Source of the DNA: a virus
Strand: one strand, 5' to 3'
Length of the DNA: 47,164 nt
Virus record (IMG/VR): IMGVR_UViG_3300046096_000127
Span: 1 to 47,164 of that record
Each line of letters begins with the position of its first letter. Positions within the stretch are counted from its first letter, which is position 1. A program made the position numbers and the translations under genes. Shown piece by piece: positions 38,053 to 45,244 of the stretch. A model generated the notes under the pieces. The model was not told the origin of the DNA and did no database searches. It saw only the letters and a list, made by a program, of their open reading frames with translations.

Positions 38053-38295
38053 TTATACTGCAGGAGTGAATACAAACCCATTTTTTAGATTACCAATAAC
38101 TGTAATCACAAATCTAGCGGAAGGTGCAACGCCGTCCTTAGCCTCGGCTAGCTCCACGCGTAGCTCACTATTTACTCGATCAGCAACCTGAGTTGTTGGG
38201 ATATCTAAAAACTCAGCTACTAGCTCGTCAGCTTTTACCAAAGCTTCAGCTACGGTATCTGCATTGAACTTAATATTAAAAGCAATACGTAGCAT
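38053..38295 (-). CDS. uncharacterised small protein (80 aa)
   Basis: Not recognised. The layout beta-helix-beta-beta is suggested by LRIAFNIKFNADTVAEALVK, ADELVAEFLDI, LRVELAEAKDG and RFVITVIGNL. It looks like a small single-domain protein. Its start overlaps the previous stop as TAATG, and it is followed by a 58-base gap. Confidence 0.5.
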   Translation of the reverse strand: MLRIAFNIKFNADTVAEALVKADELVAEFLDIPTTQVADRVNSELRVELAEAKDGVAPSARFVITVIGNLKNGFVFTPAV

Positions 38296-38723
38296 TACTT
38301 GACTCGCTTCTCTAGCTTGTACGGTGAATAGTGGACTCCGTTTAGGGGAGGTGTCTTATTATCAGTAGAGTTCATAATTACATCTCCATAGCGGATAGCT
38401 ACAATACGACCACGTCGACCATTATGTAGGGTTCCAGAGGCATCTTGGAAGGCATCTGATAGGACTCGAATTTCATCGCCAACCTTAATGTTTCCAGGCT
38501 GAACTAGGATCCAGGTTTCATCAGTAGCTACTTGCTCTTCTTTCAAGGAGTGTCCTAGTGCAAGCTTACTGAACATCTCTACAGCTTCTTTGGCAAGGTT
38601 AGGGGTTAGCTTAGACTGCTGCTCCCAGACTTCGAGTAGCTGGAGTACTGCATTCCCAGGACCGACTTTAGCCTTTGCCTCGGCTAGCTGAGCTCGCACC
38701 CATTCAAAATTTACTTCAGGCAT
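38295..38723 (-). CDS. uncharacterised protein, possible SH3-like barrel (142 aa)
   Basis: Not recognised as a whole. Residues 1-60 look helical (FEWVRAQLAEAKAKVGPGNA, LQLLEVWEQQSKL). The second half, WILVQPGNIKVGDEIRVLSD ... GTLHNGRRGRIVAIRYGDVI, has the pattern of a small KOW/SH3-type beta barrel. AGGAA lies 3-7 bases before the ATG, the same AGGAAATC leader as at the single-strand binding gene. Confidence 0.5.
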   Translation of the reverse strand: MPEVNFEWVRAQLAEAKAKVGPGNAVLQLLEVWEQQSKLTPNLAKEAVEMFSKLALGHSLKEEQVATDETWILVQPGNIKVGDEIRVLSDAFQDASGTLHNGRRGRIVAIRYGDVIMNSTDNKTPPLNGVHYSPYKLEKRVK

Positions 38724-38735
38724 GATTTCCTATCT

Positions 38736-39746
38736 TTATAGATTAAATAATACTTCAAATTGAGCAGAGATGTCCTGCTTTGTTGGAATGGCATCGTAAT
38801 ACGTGTCAGTCTGCTTAGCTGCAACATTAAACCGCTCACTCTCAGTCATATCCTCGATCTGATATGCCAGGTGGGACCAGTGGTGGGATAACTTGCTAGA
38901 CTCCTTCCAATCAGTAACAATCGGTGAGGTTGCATTCATAGCCTGAATATAGCGATAAGACCACCAAGTTCCGACTCCTCGATCCTGCGGAGAGATTAGA
39001 GCACCAATGGAGTCACGTAGGTTATCATAGACCTCATCATCAGAGGCTCGCATGCTAGCTTTCATCTTCCTAGCAGGCAGTCCAGTAATCTTAGAGATGC
39101 CTTTAGACCACTTAGTCACGTTGGTGTCGATAGCCCAGCCATCTCGACTACCGTGGAATACTACGAACTCCTCGTTTAGGAGATAGGCATCTAGGTTCAC
39201 ACCAATAAGCGTTCCGCGAGCATTTGGTAGCTGGTATTCAACGGACTCTTCTGACTTCCAAGGAAGCTTCGGGTAGACGGTCTTAGGCCACTGCTCGGAA
39301 AGTAGCTTCTCAGAAATCGCCTTGAGCCTAGCCTGAACATTCTCAGACTGCGCCAGCTTGTTCTCGAAACGCTTAGAGAAGAACCCACTAGTAATGTACT
39401 TAGGGTCTCTAGCAATCGCTGCAAATCCTGTCTCGAACTGCCAAAGCTGAGGATTGTCGATAATCATGTGCAACTTAGGCGAGCTGTACAGGATATCTAT
39501 AACGGATAGTGCTCCGTAAATCTTATTTGCGCTTAGCGCGGTAGGGGGTACAACCCCTACAAACACTAGATCAAATTGATCTAGGTAGTCTTCAGTCCAA
39601 GTCAAGCTCGGAGACTGCCATATAACCTCTGCGTCCGGAACAATGGTACCGAAAAGGCTAGAGAAGACAGTAAAAAATGTTTTGTTTGTGGACTCCGTTG
39701 GCTGCTTGCAGTGAGCGGAGGTCATTCCCGTAAATAGAACTTTCAT
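38736..39746 (-). CDS. glycosyltransferase-like protein, GT-B type (336 aa)
   Basis: MKVLFTGMTSAHCKQP opens as a Rossmann strand, followed by DLVFVGVVPP and LHMIIDNPQLW. The C-terminal stretch GVGTWWSYRYIQAMNATSPI and VTDWKES resembles the donor-binding end of GT-B glycosyltransferases, where a sugar nucleotide is held before a variable acceptor. I chose the ATG at 39746, with AGGGA 5 bases upstream; a GTG at 39776 falls inside the terminator hairpin and has no binding site. No close family can be named, so the function is tentative. Confidence 0.45.
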   Translation of the reverse strand: MKVLFTGMTSAHCKQPTESTNKTFFTVFSSLFGTIVPDAEVIWQSPSLTWTEDYLDQFDLVFVGVVPPTALSANKIYGALSVIDILYSSPKLHMIIDNPQLWQFETGFAAIARDPKYITSGFFSKRFENKLAQSENVQARLKAISEKLLSEQWPKTVYPKLPWKSEESVEYQLPNARGTLIGVNLDAYLLNEEFVVFHGSRDGWAIDTNVTKWSKGISKITGLPARKMKASMRASDDEVYDNLRDSIGALISPQDRGVGTWWSYRYIQAMNATSPIVTDWKESSKLSHHWSHLAYQIEDMTESERFNVAAKQTDTYYDAIPTKQDISAQFEVLFNL

Positions 39747-39768
39747 ATTATCCCTAGGTAGTGAGAAA

Positions 39769-39791
39769 GGGGACACCAGTTCGGTGCCCCC
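39769..39791 (-). terminator. rho-independent terminator after the single-strand binding gene
   Basis: Bases 39791-39783 pair with 39777-39769 around a 5-base loop to give a 9-bp GC-rich stem, followed by TTTCTC in the - strand. One pair is G-U in the - strand and A-C in the + strand, again pointing to leftward use. The short, broken T run suggests partial readthrough into the genes at 38736-37180. Confidence 0.6.
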
Positions 39792-39805
39792 TTCCTTGAT
39801 CTCTA

Positions 39806-40399
39806 TTAGAACGGAGAGTCTTCTGAACCAACTGGAGCAACTGGTGCAGCTGGGGCCGGAGCCGGTGCTGCAACAGCCACTGAAGGACCATCAAACGGGG
39901 TTGCAGGGGCTGGAGCTGGTGCAGGAGCTGCAGCTGGTGCTGGAGCTGGTGCAGGAGCTGCAACGGCCGCTACAGAGGCTACAGCGGCGTCTACAACGAT
40001 ACGGTGGTAGTTCTTGATCTCGTTGCTTACGTTGCCGTTGTAGGTGCGCTTACCAATGGTGCCACGGAAGCCGCGGTGTAGAAGAGCTGCCTCAATCTGA
40101 GCGTTGGTTGGGTTTGACTCGAAGAAGTCCTTACCCAAACCTAGTGCACCCATCTTCACGAAGAACATGGTGAGAGCCTTAGGGTTCTCAGGAGAGATGA
40201 CAAGCTGGTCCCAAATGCGACGCTTGGCGTGAGGACCACCCTGAACTTCAGTGGTGATCTTGAACATGGTCTTACCAGACTGAGACACAGTGGCCTTAGA
40301 CTCGGTAACCTTTAGCTCGTAGTCGCCATCTGGTAGCGGTTCGTAGCTTGTAGTTTCGCCAGCCTCTTTAACGAGGTCTGACCAGTTGAGTGAACTCAT
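39806..40399 (-). CDS. single-strand DNA-binding-like protein (DUF669-type) with SSB acidic tip (197 aa)
   Basis: Residues 1-140 resemble DUF669-type phage recombination proteins: LPDGDYELKVTESKATVSQS, GKTMFKITTEVQGGPHAKRR, IWDQLVISPENPKALTMFFV and GTIGKRTYNGN. A Pro-Ala linker follows (about 143-190), then the tip GSEDSPF (191-197). This copies the architecture of bacterial SSB: OB-like core, flexible linker, acidic tail ending in P-F that docks repair enzymes. It lies next to the Sak4-like gene, its usual partner. AGGAA lies upstream of the ATG. Confidence 0.7.
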   Translation of the reverse strand: MSSLNWSDLVKEAGETTSYEPLPDGDYELKVTESKATVSQSGKTMFKITTEVQGGPHAKRRIWDQLVISPENPKALTMFFVKMGALGLGKDFFESNPTNAQIEAALLHRGFRGTIGKRTYNGNVSNEIKNYHRIVVDAAVASVAAVAAPAPAPAPAAAPAPAPAPATPFDGPSVAVAAPAPAPAAPVAPVGSEDSPF

Positions 40400-40410
40400 G
40401 ATTTCCTAAC

Positions 40411-41172
40411 TTAGTTGTTCTTCTTTGTGGTTTTTGTCTTTTCGCCGAAAATGATGTCTAGCATACGCTCAACCCCGAGGTCCTGCTGCTCGACAATCTT
40501 TCCCAAGCGTCCCTGGACGCGTTCTCCAGCTTCGTATTCAGGTGTACGCTCAACATACATGCGTCGTACCTTATACGGAGGCTGCAATGGGTCAGGATTT
40601 GGTACCTGTTCCACCGTGATCGCTCCAAGAATATCGTAGAAGTATGGAGCCTGAATTGCAAGCTGGCCCTGTAGGTAAGGACGGTATACGCCATCCTGGC
40701 CCTTACGTGCCATTGCAGTCAGTACTACAGCTTCTAGTGGCTGTGTAGGGTGCATTGTTAGGTCGCGTAGGTCACGAAGTAGCGCACCCATGTGGCGCAA
40801 AAGCTCGCCCCACTGCTGCATCTTCATCTGCTCGCTACCTGCAATGTTGTCCATGCACTTGACCTGCAACTCAGAGATTGAGTCGATGATCAAAGACTTG
40901 AACTGGTGCTTACCGCTCTGAAGCCATGCGAAGGTCTTCATAACGATGTCGTAGTCACGAACCTGGACTACAACGGTATCCCATGTTCCGTCAGCCACTG
41001 GTGGCTCTTCACGGATGGGGTCCCAGTACTTGACGTTGATAGGGAGGAAACGGTGTCCACCCTCAACATCAAGCATTAGGCGTGGGTAAGGTGCTGTCAC
41101 TGCAAAGGTTGACTTTCCAACCTTAGATTCGCCATAAACCATTAATGTTAAGCTGCGATCGACTTCTGACAT
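40411..41172 (-). CDS. Sak4-like RecA-fold ATPase (253 aa)
   Basis: A minimal RecA-type annealing/recombination ATPase. Walker A is GESKVGKS (14-21) and Walker B LIIDSISEL (94-102), with no RecA N- or C-terminal domains, as in the Sak4 group (Pfam AAA_24-type). The helix QQWGELLRHMGALLRDLRDL and the FYDILGAITVE strand continue the fold. Placed just before the single-strand binding gene, it probably promotes single-strand annealing during replication or repair. A long purine site (AAGGAAGTGAGTAGGA) precedes the ATG. Confidence 0.8.
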   Translation of the reverse strand: MSEVDRSLTLMVYGESKVGKSTFAVTAPYPRLMLDVEGGHRFLPINVKYWDPIREEPPVADGTWDTVVVQVRDYDIVMKTFAWLQSGKHQFKSLIIDSISELQVKCMDNIAGSEQMKMQQWGELLRHMGALLRDLRDLTMHPTQPLEAVVLTAMARKGQDGVYRPYLQGQLAIQAPYFYDILGAITVEQVPNPDPLQPPYKVRRMYVERTPEYEAGERVQGRLGKIVEQQDLGVERMLDIIFGEKTKTTKKNN

Positions 41173-41248
41173 TCCTACTCACTTCCTTTCTTATTGATTG
41201 TTGTTTTTATTTGATATCCCAAAGCATACTACTTTGGAAACTTTTTCG

Positions 41249-42187
41249 CTACTCTGAGCCCTTAGCTTCTGAACCCTTGTAGTAGTCGTAAGGATTTGAC
41301 TCAGTGAACGAGTCGCTAATGGCTGCCTCGGCGGCGGAACCATCGTCGATAAGTGGGCAGATAGCGAAGAACTGACACTTCCACTTACATTCACGGCTCG
41401 GCTTTGGGTAAGCAAGCTTTAGGTGGCTTACGCCATCGTCAAGGCCATCACGTACGCGCATCATGTCTTCTAGCGTGCCTTCAAGGCGCTGATAGAAAGA
41501 TCGAAGTGCGAACGCATTGTGACGAACAGTAGTCTGGTCATAGAACGGCGGCTTAGCATAAGCGCCACGCTTAACCTTACGAAGCATCGTAAAGATAGCG
41601 CCGTCTGACCGTTCGCCTTCCTTATTCTGGGCTTCCTCGAGAAGCATATAAGTAAGGACCTGCTCGTTCATGTGAGCGATGGAGTTGAACTCAGCGAATG
41701 AGCCTCCAACAGTCTTGAAGTCACGAAGCATACGAGCGCCGTCAATCTTACGACGAACACGCATATCAATCTTGCCCTGAAGAGTCACACGACCGTCAAG
41801 CATAGGACGCTCGATAACTTCTTCTGTAGAGATCATCTCTAGATCTGCATCGATACCCTCAAGCTCGACCCACTCTAGGTAGCCCTCAAGCATGATGCGA
41901 CCGAGTTCCGCCTCTGACTCTAAGTCAGTGGTGTCGCGGTACTCATCGGTGAGAAGCTTCATGTCGATCTTAATTAGCTCGGCGTGAATCTCTAGGAGGT
42001 CACGCTCCATGCCAGAGGTGTAGTACTGGTCGAGTGCCTCGTGGATACGAGACCCCAGTGCTAGAGGACCGGTAAAGGTCTGCATCTTTGGCTTTAGACG
42101 GCGGTAGTAAGTCAACCACCAGCGGCGGCGGCAGTCTTTAAAGGTTTGGATCTCCGAGTTGGAGATGCGTACTGGCTCAGTTGTCAT
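41249..42187 (-). CDS. Cas4/RecB-type nuclease with iron-sulfur cluster motif (312 aa)
   Basis: PD-(D/E)XK nuclease pattern: GSRIHEALDQYY (H49), QGKIDMRV (D141), RDFKT (D156, K158) and NEQVLTYMLL (Q176). C19 pairs with C267, C271 and C277 near the C-terminus, the spacing of the 4Fe-4S clasp of Cas4/AddB-type enzymes. It therefore probably trims DNA ends in recombination. The ATG overlaps the helicase stop, so the two are translated in step and may act as a helicase-nuclease pair. Confidence 0.82.
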   Translation of the reverse strand: MTTEPVRISNSEIQTFKDCRRRWWLTYYRRLKPKMQTFTGPLALGSRIHEALDQYYTSGMERDLLEIHAELIKIDMKLLTDEYRDTTDLESEAELGRIMLEGYLEWVELEGIDADLEMISTEEVIERPMLDGRVTLQGKIDMRVRRKIDGARMLRDFKTVGGSFAEFNSIAHMNEQVLTYMLLEEAQNKEGERSDGAIFTMLRKVKRGAYAKPPFYDQTTVRHNAFALRSFYQRLEGTLEDMMRVRDGLDDGVSHLKLAYPKPSRECKWKCQFFAICPLIDDGSAAEAAISDSFTESNPYDYYKGSEAKGSE

Positions 42188-44004
42188 TATTTCTTTCCAA
42201 CGCTTTCTTTAAGCATCTTGAGTAGCTGGTCCTTGTCGCGGACAATCTGCTCGAAGTTTCCAGCTTTTGTGTCTAGTGCTTGAATAACACGTTCTTCCAT
42301 AGTTCCCTCGGTCACATAGTCGGTAATGATTACTGAATCGTGAATCTCGGAGCCAATGCGGTGTACGCGGTCCAGGGCCTGCTTGTAATCTACAAGAGAC
42401 CATGGCCTTTGAAGCATAACAAGGCGACGCGCAGTTGTCAAGGTGACACCCACACCACCAGCCTGAGCAGTGAAAAGGATCCACTTAGTGCGCCCAGCCT
42501 GGAAATCATCAATGTGTCGCTGACGCTCGTCTGCATCTAGAGCACCAGTGATTAGACCGTGCTTGATACCTTCCTTAGTCAGACGTGCGCTGAGGATGTC
42601 AATCAGCTGGCGAGATACAGCACAGACTGCAACTGAGTCATCGCCGAAGTCACCATTCTTCATATCATCCATAAGAGCATCGACCTTACAGGACGGGTCG
42701 GACAGAATAACCTTTTCATCGCCAGAGGATGGATCAACTGTAATTTCAGCGTAAGAGCTAGCGAACTGGAGTAGTCGCAAGGCCTGAGTCAGAGGGTTAG
42801 CGGCAACGACAACATCGCCGGTCGCATCTCCCTCCTCCTTCTCTAGCATCACAATCATGTGCTCTGCCATCTGCTTGTAGGCCTTAGCCTGCTTAGCACC
42901 CATCTCGACATCACGGCGTTCATTGATTACCTCAGGCAACCAAGGAAGCACGCGAGCCTTCAGCATGCGGCGCATACGAGGGTTGATTGCAGCGTAGAAC
43001 TCCTGCTCCATGTGAGGCTTTACGCCAAGAACCATCATCCCACCGAAAGCATTGAGCATGGTGTCAATCATTCGGTCAATCCACTTAGTCTTTGACGGCC
43101 ACTCTTCTGGAGCAATCCAGTGAAGAATCGGCCATAGGTCAACTACGTCATTAGCAATAGGCGTACCGGTAAGAGCAAAACGAATGTCCGCATCTCCAGT
43201 AGCAGCCCAAAGAGCACGGGTCTGCTTAGACTTAGGGTCCTTTGAGCGGTGGATCTCGTCAGCAATTACTGCCTTGAAGTCGATCTCGTTTAGCTCACGT
43301 TGGTGGACTTCACAGCGGCCAGGAGTGACTCGAGAGTCGTGGCCCTTGCAGTCCAGGCAGCGAGCCAGGGCAATCGAGCCATAAGATGACAGCTTTGAGT
43401 GACTACGTAGCGACTCCCAGTTAATGACGACTACATCACTGTTCTGGTCAAACAAGGCTTTGCGCTTATTAGATGGACCGCCAATAACAGTGACGTTGAC
43501 CCCAGGCCACCACTTGTCGAACTCACGTTCCCAGTTCTTCTTAAGAGTGTTTGGACAGACAACAAGAGCCGGAAATACTGCTTCTCCTCGGTCATGTAAC
43601 TTCTTAAGCGATCGGATAGCCTGAGCGGTCTTACCTAGTCCAGGCTCGTCAGCAAGAAGTGCACGGCGAGCAGTGGCTAGGAACTCTACTCCAGCACGCT
43701 GATGAGGGAAAAGGTCTGCATCTCCGTCTTCCATGACGTCTACATCACGGAGGTGGTTAGCCGGGTCTACGCGCTCTGTACGCTCTTTGGTGGCCCAAGC
43801 AGATAGGTTCGGACCTAGGACTAGTTCAGCCTTAAAAGTAGAGCGTAGCGCCAAGCAGCCGCCCCAGGAGGTAGGAATACGCCACACCTGCTCTTTAGCT
43901 GACCAAGAAGCACCAGGTAGTCCCTTACAGAGTTCTTTTAGACGCCATTCTGCATTGATAACAATGTGCTCACCCGATTCATCGAGTTCTACAAGTACTG
44001 GCAT
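42187..44004 (-). CDS. SNF2-type DNA helicase/translocase (605 aa)
   Basis: SF2 motifs in order: LFPHQRAGVEFL (98-109), Walker A DEPGLGKTAQ (119-128), DEIH (249-252), LTGTPIAND (motif III), VTLTTARR and QALDRVHRIG (motif VI). The N-terminal 70 residues (HIVINAEWRLKELCKGLPGA) look like the HARP-like module of annealing helicases such as SMARCAL1. Between the first motifs there is a cysteine/histidine insert, CLDCKGH ... CEVH (C216, C219, H222, C231, H234), a probable zinc-binding knuckle. It could remodel forks or anneal strands. It begins after a 77-base gap with its own possible promoter. Confidence 0.85.
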   Translation of the reverse strand: MPVLVELDESGEHIVINAEWRLKELCKGLPGASWSAKEQVWRIPTSWGGCLALRSTFKAELVLGPNLSAWATKERTERVDPANHLRDVDVMEDGDADLFPHQRAGVEFLATARRALLADEPGLGKTAQAIRSLKKLHDRGEAVFPALVVCPNTLKKNWEREFDKWWPGVNVTVIGGPSNKRKALFDQNSDVVVINWESLRSHSKLSSYGSIALARCLDCKGHDSRVTPGRCEVHQRELNEIDFKAVIADEIHRSKDPKSKQTRALWAATGDADIRFALTGTPIANDVVDLWPILHWIAPEEWPSKTKWIDRMIDTMLNAFGGMMVLGVKPHMEQEFYAAINPRMRRMLKARVLPWLPEVINERRDVEMGAKQAKAYKQMAEHMIVMLEKEEGDATGDVVVAANPLTQALRLLQFASSYAEITVDPSSGDEKVILSDPSCKVDALMDDMKNGDFGDDSVAVCAVSRQLIDILSARLTKEGIKHGLITGALDADERQRHIDDFQAGRTKWILFTAQAGGVGVTLTTARRLVMLQRPWSLVDYKQALDRVHRIGSEIHDSVIITDYVTEGTMEERVIQALDTKAGNFEQIVRDKDQLLKMLKESVGKK

Positions 44005-44033
44005 TTTTAATCTTTCGTTGTCGTTGTATAAAT

Positions 44034-44042
44034 ATATTAGCA
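44034..44042 (-). promoter_or_regulatory. candidate extended -10 before the helicase gene
   Basis: On the - strand TGC followed by TAATAT at 44039-44034 gives an extended -10, 30 bases before the ATG at 44004. No clear -35 is seen. The flanking TATTAGC-aaaaa and ttttt-CTGCTAATA arms form an inverted repeat with a 17-20-base loop that could instead be a weak terminator of the preceding gene. Confidence 0.35.
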
Positions 44043-44081
44043 GAAAAAAACTAGTTTGGTATTTATTTTTGCTAATACTTT

Positions 44082-44555
44082 TTATTGCTCAAGTAATCCT
44101 ATAGGCTTCCAACCACTTTTTACAAGTCGAAGTAGTCCGTGTCGGATTGCATCCATCGCGTGACCTTCGCCACCCTTGTGCCAATATTCAAGCTTCTTCA
44201 GCGCAGGATTGGGAAATAGCGCCTTAGCATCAGCTGGACTCTGAAAGTAAATGTCGTCTGGAGCGCGACCGACATCCATAAGACATTGCTTAAGAATACC
44301 GATCTGCTCTAGAGAATACGGAGCCTGGGAGTTGCGAACAGTCTGAGCGTTGATAGTGAATCGCTCGCAGACTACTTCGATTCCGCCTTCTTCTGGCCCA
44401 TACAGAGCTAGAGCTTCGCGAATCGGCTTCGCATATTCGTCTTGCTGCACTTCATCGGACCAAAGAAGAATAGGGTCGCTGCCCTTCTCGTAGCTGAATA
44501 GCGCTAGTCCAGTGGCTTTACCTGGATCAACTGCCAATACCCATTTAGTAGTCAT
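44082..44555 (-). CDS. RuvC-like Holliday junction resolvase (157 aa)
   Basis: RNase H-like fold with the acidic residues in the right order: D10 in LAVDPGKATGLALF, E64 in VVCERF, and H132/D135 in GHAMDAIRHGLL. Length and spacing match phage RuvC-type resolvases. It would cut branched DNA before packaging and during recombination. It overlaps the homing endonuclease gene by 11 bases in a different frame. Confidence 0.85.
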   Translation of the reverse strand: MTTKWVLAVDPGKATGLALFSYEKGSDPILLWSDEVQQDEYAKPIREALALYGPEEGGIEVVCERFTINAQTVRNSQAPYSLEQIGILKQCLMDVGRAPDDIYFQSPADAKALFPNPALKKLEYWHKGGEGHAMDAIRHGLLRLVKSGWKPIGLLEQ

Positions 44556-45204
44556 CTTCTGTCCTCGCTTCTTTCTCTAGGCGCTCACGTTCACGACGAG
44601 CTTTCTGAGCCGCCTGCAGTTTAGCTAAATGCTCTGGAGATAGTTTTTTACCCCGCTGAGCTTTAGATATTTTTTCTGCAGTTTCTGGAGAGCATGGCCT
44701 ACCAGTACGACTTTCAATAAGTTTCTCTACGTGTTCTGGCGATAACTTTTTACCTTTTTTGGCATCAGACATCTTTTTCTTGGCCTCATCAGTGCGCTTT
44801 TTTCCAGAATTAGACATAGAGATCTTGTTCTTTGTATAGTCGGAATGCTTTCTACCTAAAGCTTTTTCTCGCTTTTTAGCTAAAGTCTCTTCGGAGTCCT
44901 TATGTCCCATGGTGCCTTCTCCGCCATCAGTCATATTTAGAAGCTTAGCTCCTGCCTCACGTAAGTTCTTAATTAAATAGATTTCTTCTTCGCAAGCCCG
45001 ATCCCATGTAAGCTCACCTAAGATTTTTATAGCAATCACATCGTCGTACTTACGCATCCAAGAGTATACTGGTCTAACTGTCCCGGCATGCGCCCTTTCC
45101 TTATGGGCTCGTAGTCGAATCTCTACGTCTTCATATTTAGTAATTCCAACATATCGGACATCTTCCGTAGAAGACTCTCTGCATAGTACATATAAGCTGG
45201 CCAT
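44545..45204 (-). CDS. GIY-YIG homing endonuclease with NUMOD3 repeats (219 aa)
   Basis: The catalytic domain has LYVLCR (4-9) and RYVGIT (17-22) as the GIY and YIG strands, R30 and H34 in RLRAHKERA, and E74 in CEEEIYLI. The rest is a row of NUMOD3 DNA-binding modules (GRKHSDYTKNKIS, GKKRTDEAKKKMS, GKKLSPEHVEKL, GRPCSPETAEKIS, GKKLSPEHLAKL). Such genes are selfish: they cut a site in genomes lacking them and copy themselves in. It is free-standing between polA and the resolvase, with an AT-rich leader and weak ribosome binding signals. Confidence 0.9.
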   Translation of the reverse strand: MASLYVLCRESSTEDVRYVGITKYEDVEIRLRAHKERAHAGTVRPVYSWMRKYDDVIAIKILGELTWDRACEEEIYLIKNLREAGAKLLNMTDGGEGTMGHKDSEETLAKKREKALGRKHSDYTKNKISMSNSGKKRTDEAKKKMSDAKKGKKLSPEHVEKLIESRTGRPCSPETAEKISKAQRGKKLSPEHLAKLQAAQKARRERERLEKEARTEDDY

Positions 45205-45244
45205 ATATTTAGTATATCAAAGTAGTTTACTGAGGTGTAAGTCT

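Noticed and set aside
41219-41237. Stem-loop CCAAAG-catacta-CTTTGG between nuclease and Sak4 genes
   Set aside because: The stem is only 6 bp with two G-C pairs per side plus A-T pairs and no T run on the - strand, so it is not a convincing terminator; may be a processing site or chance.
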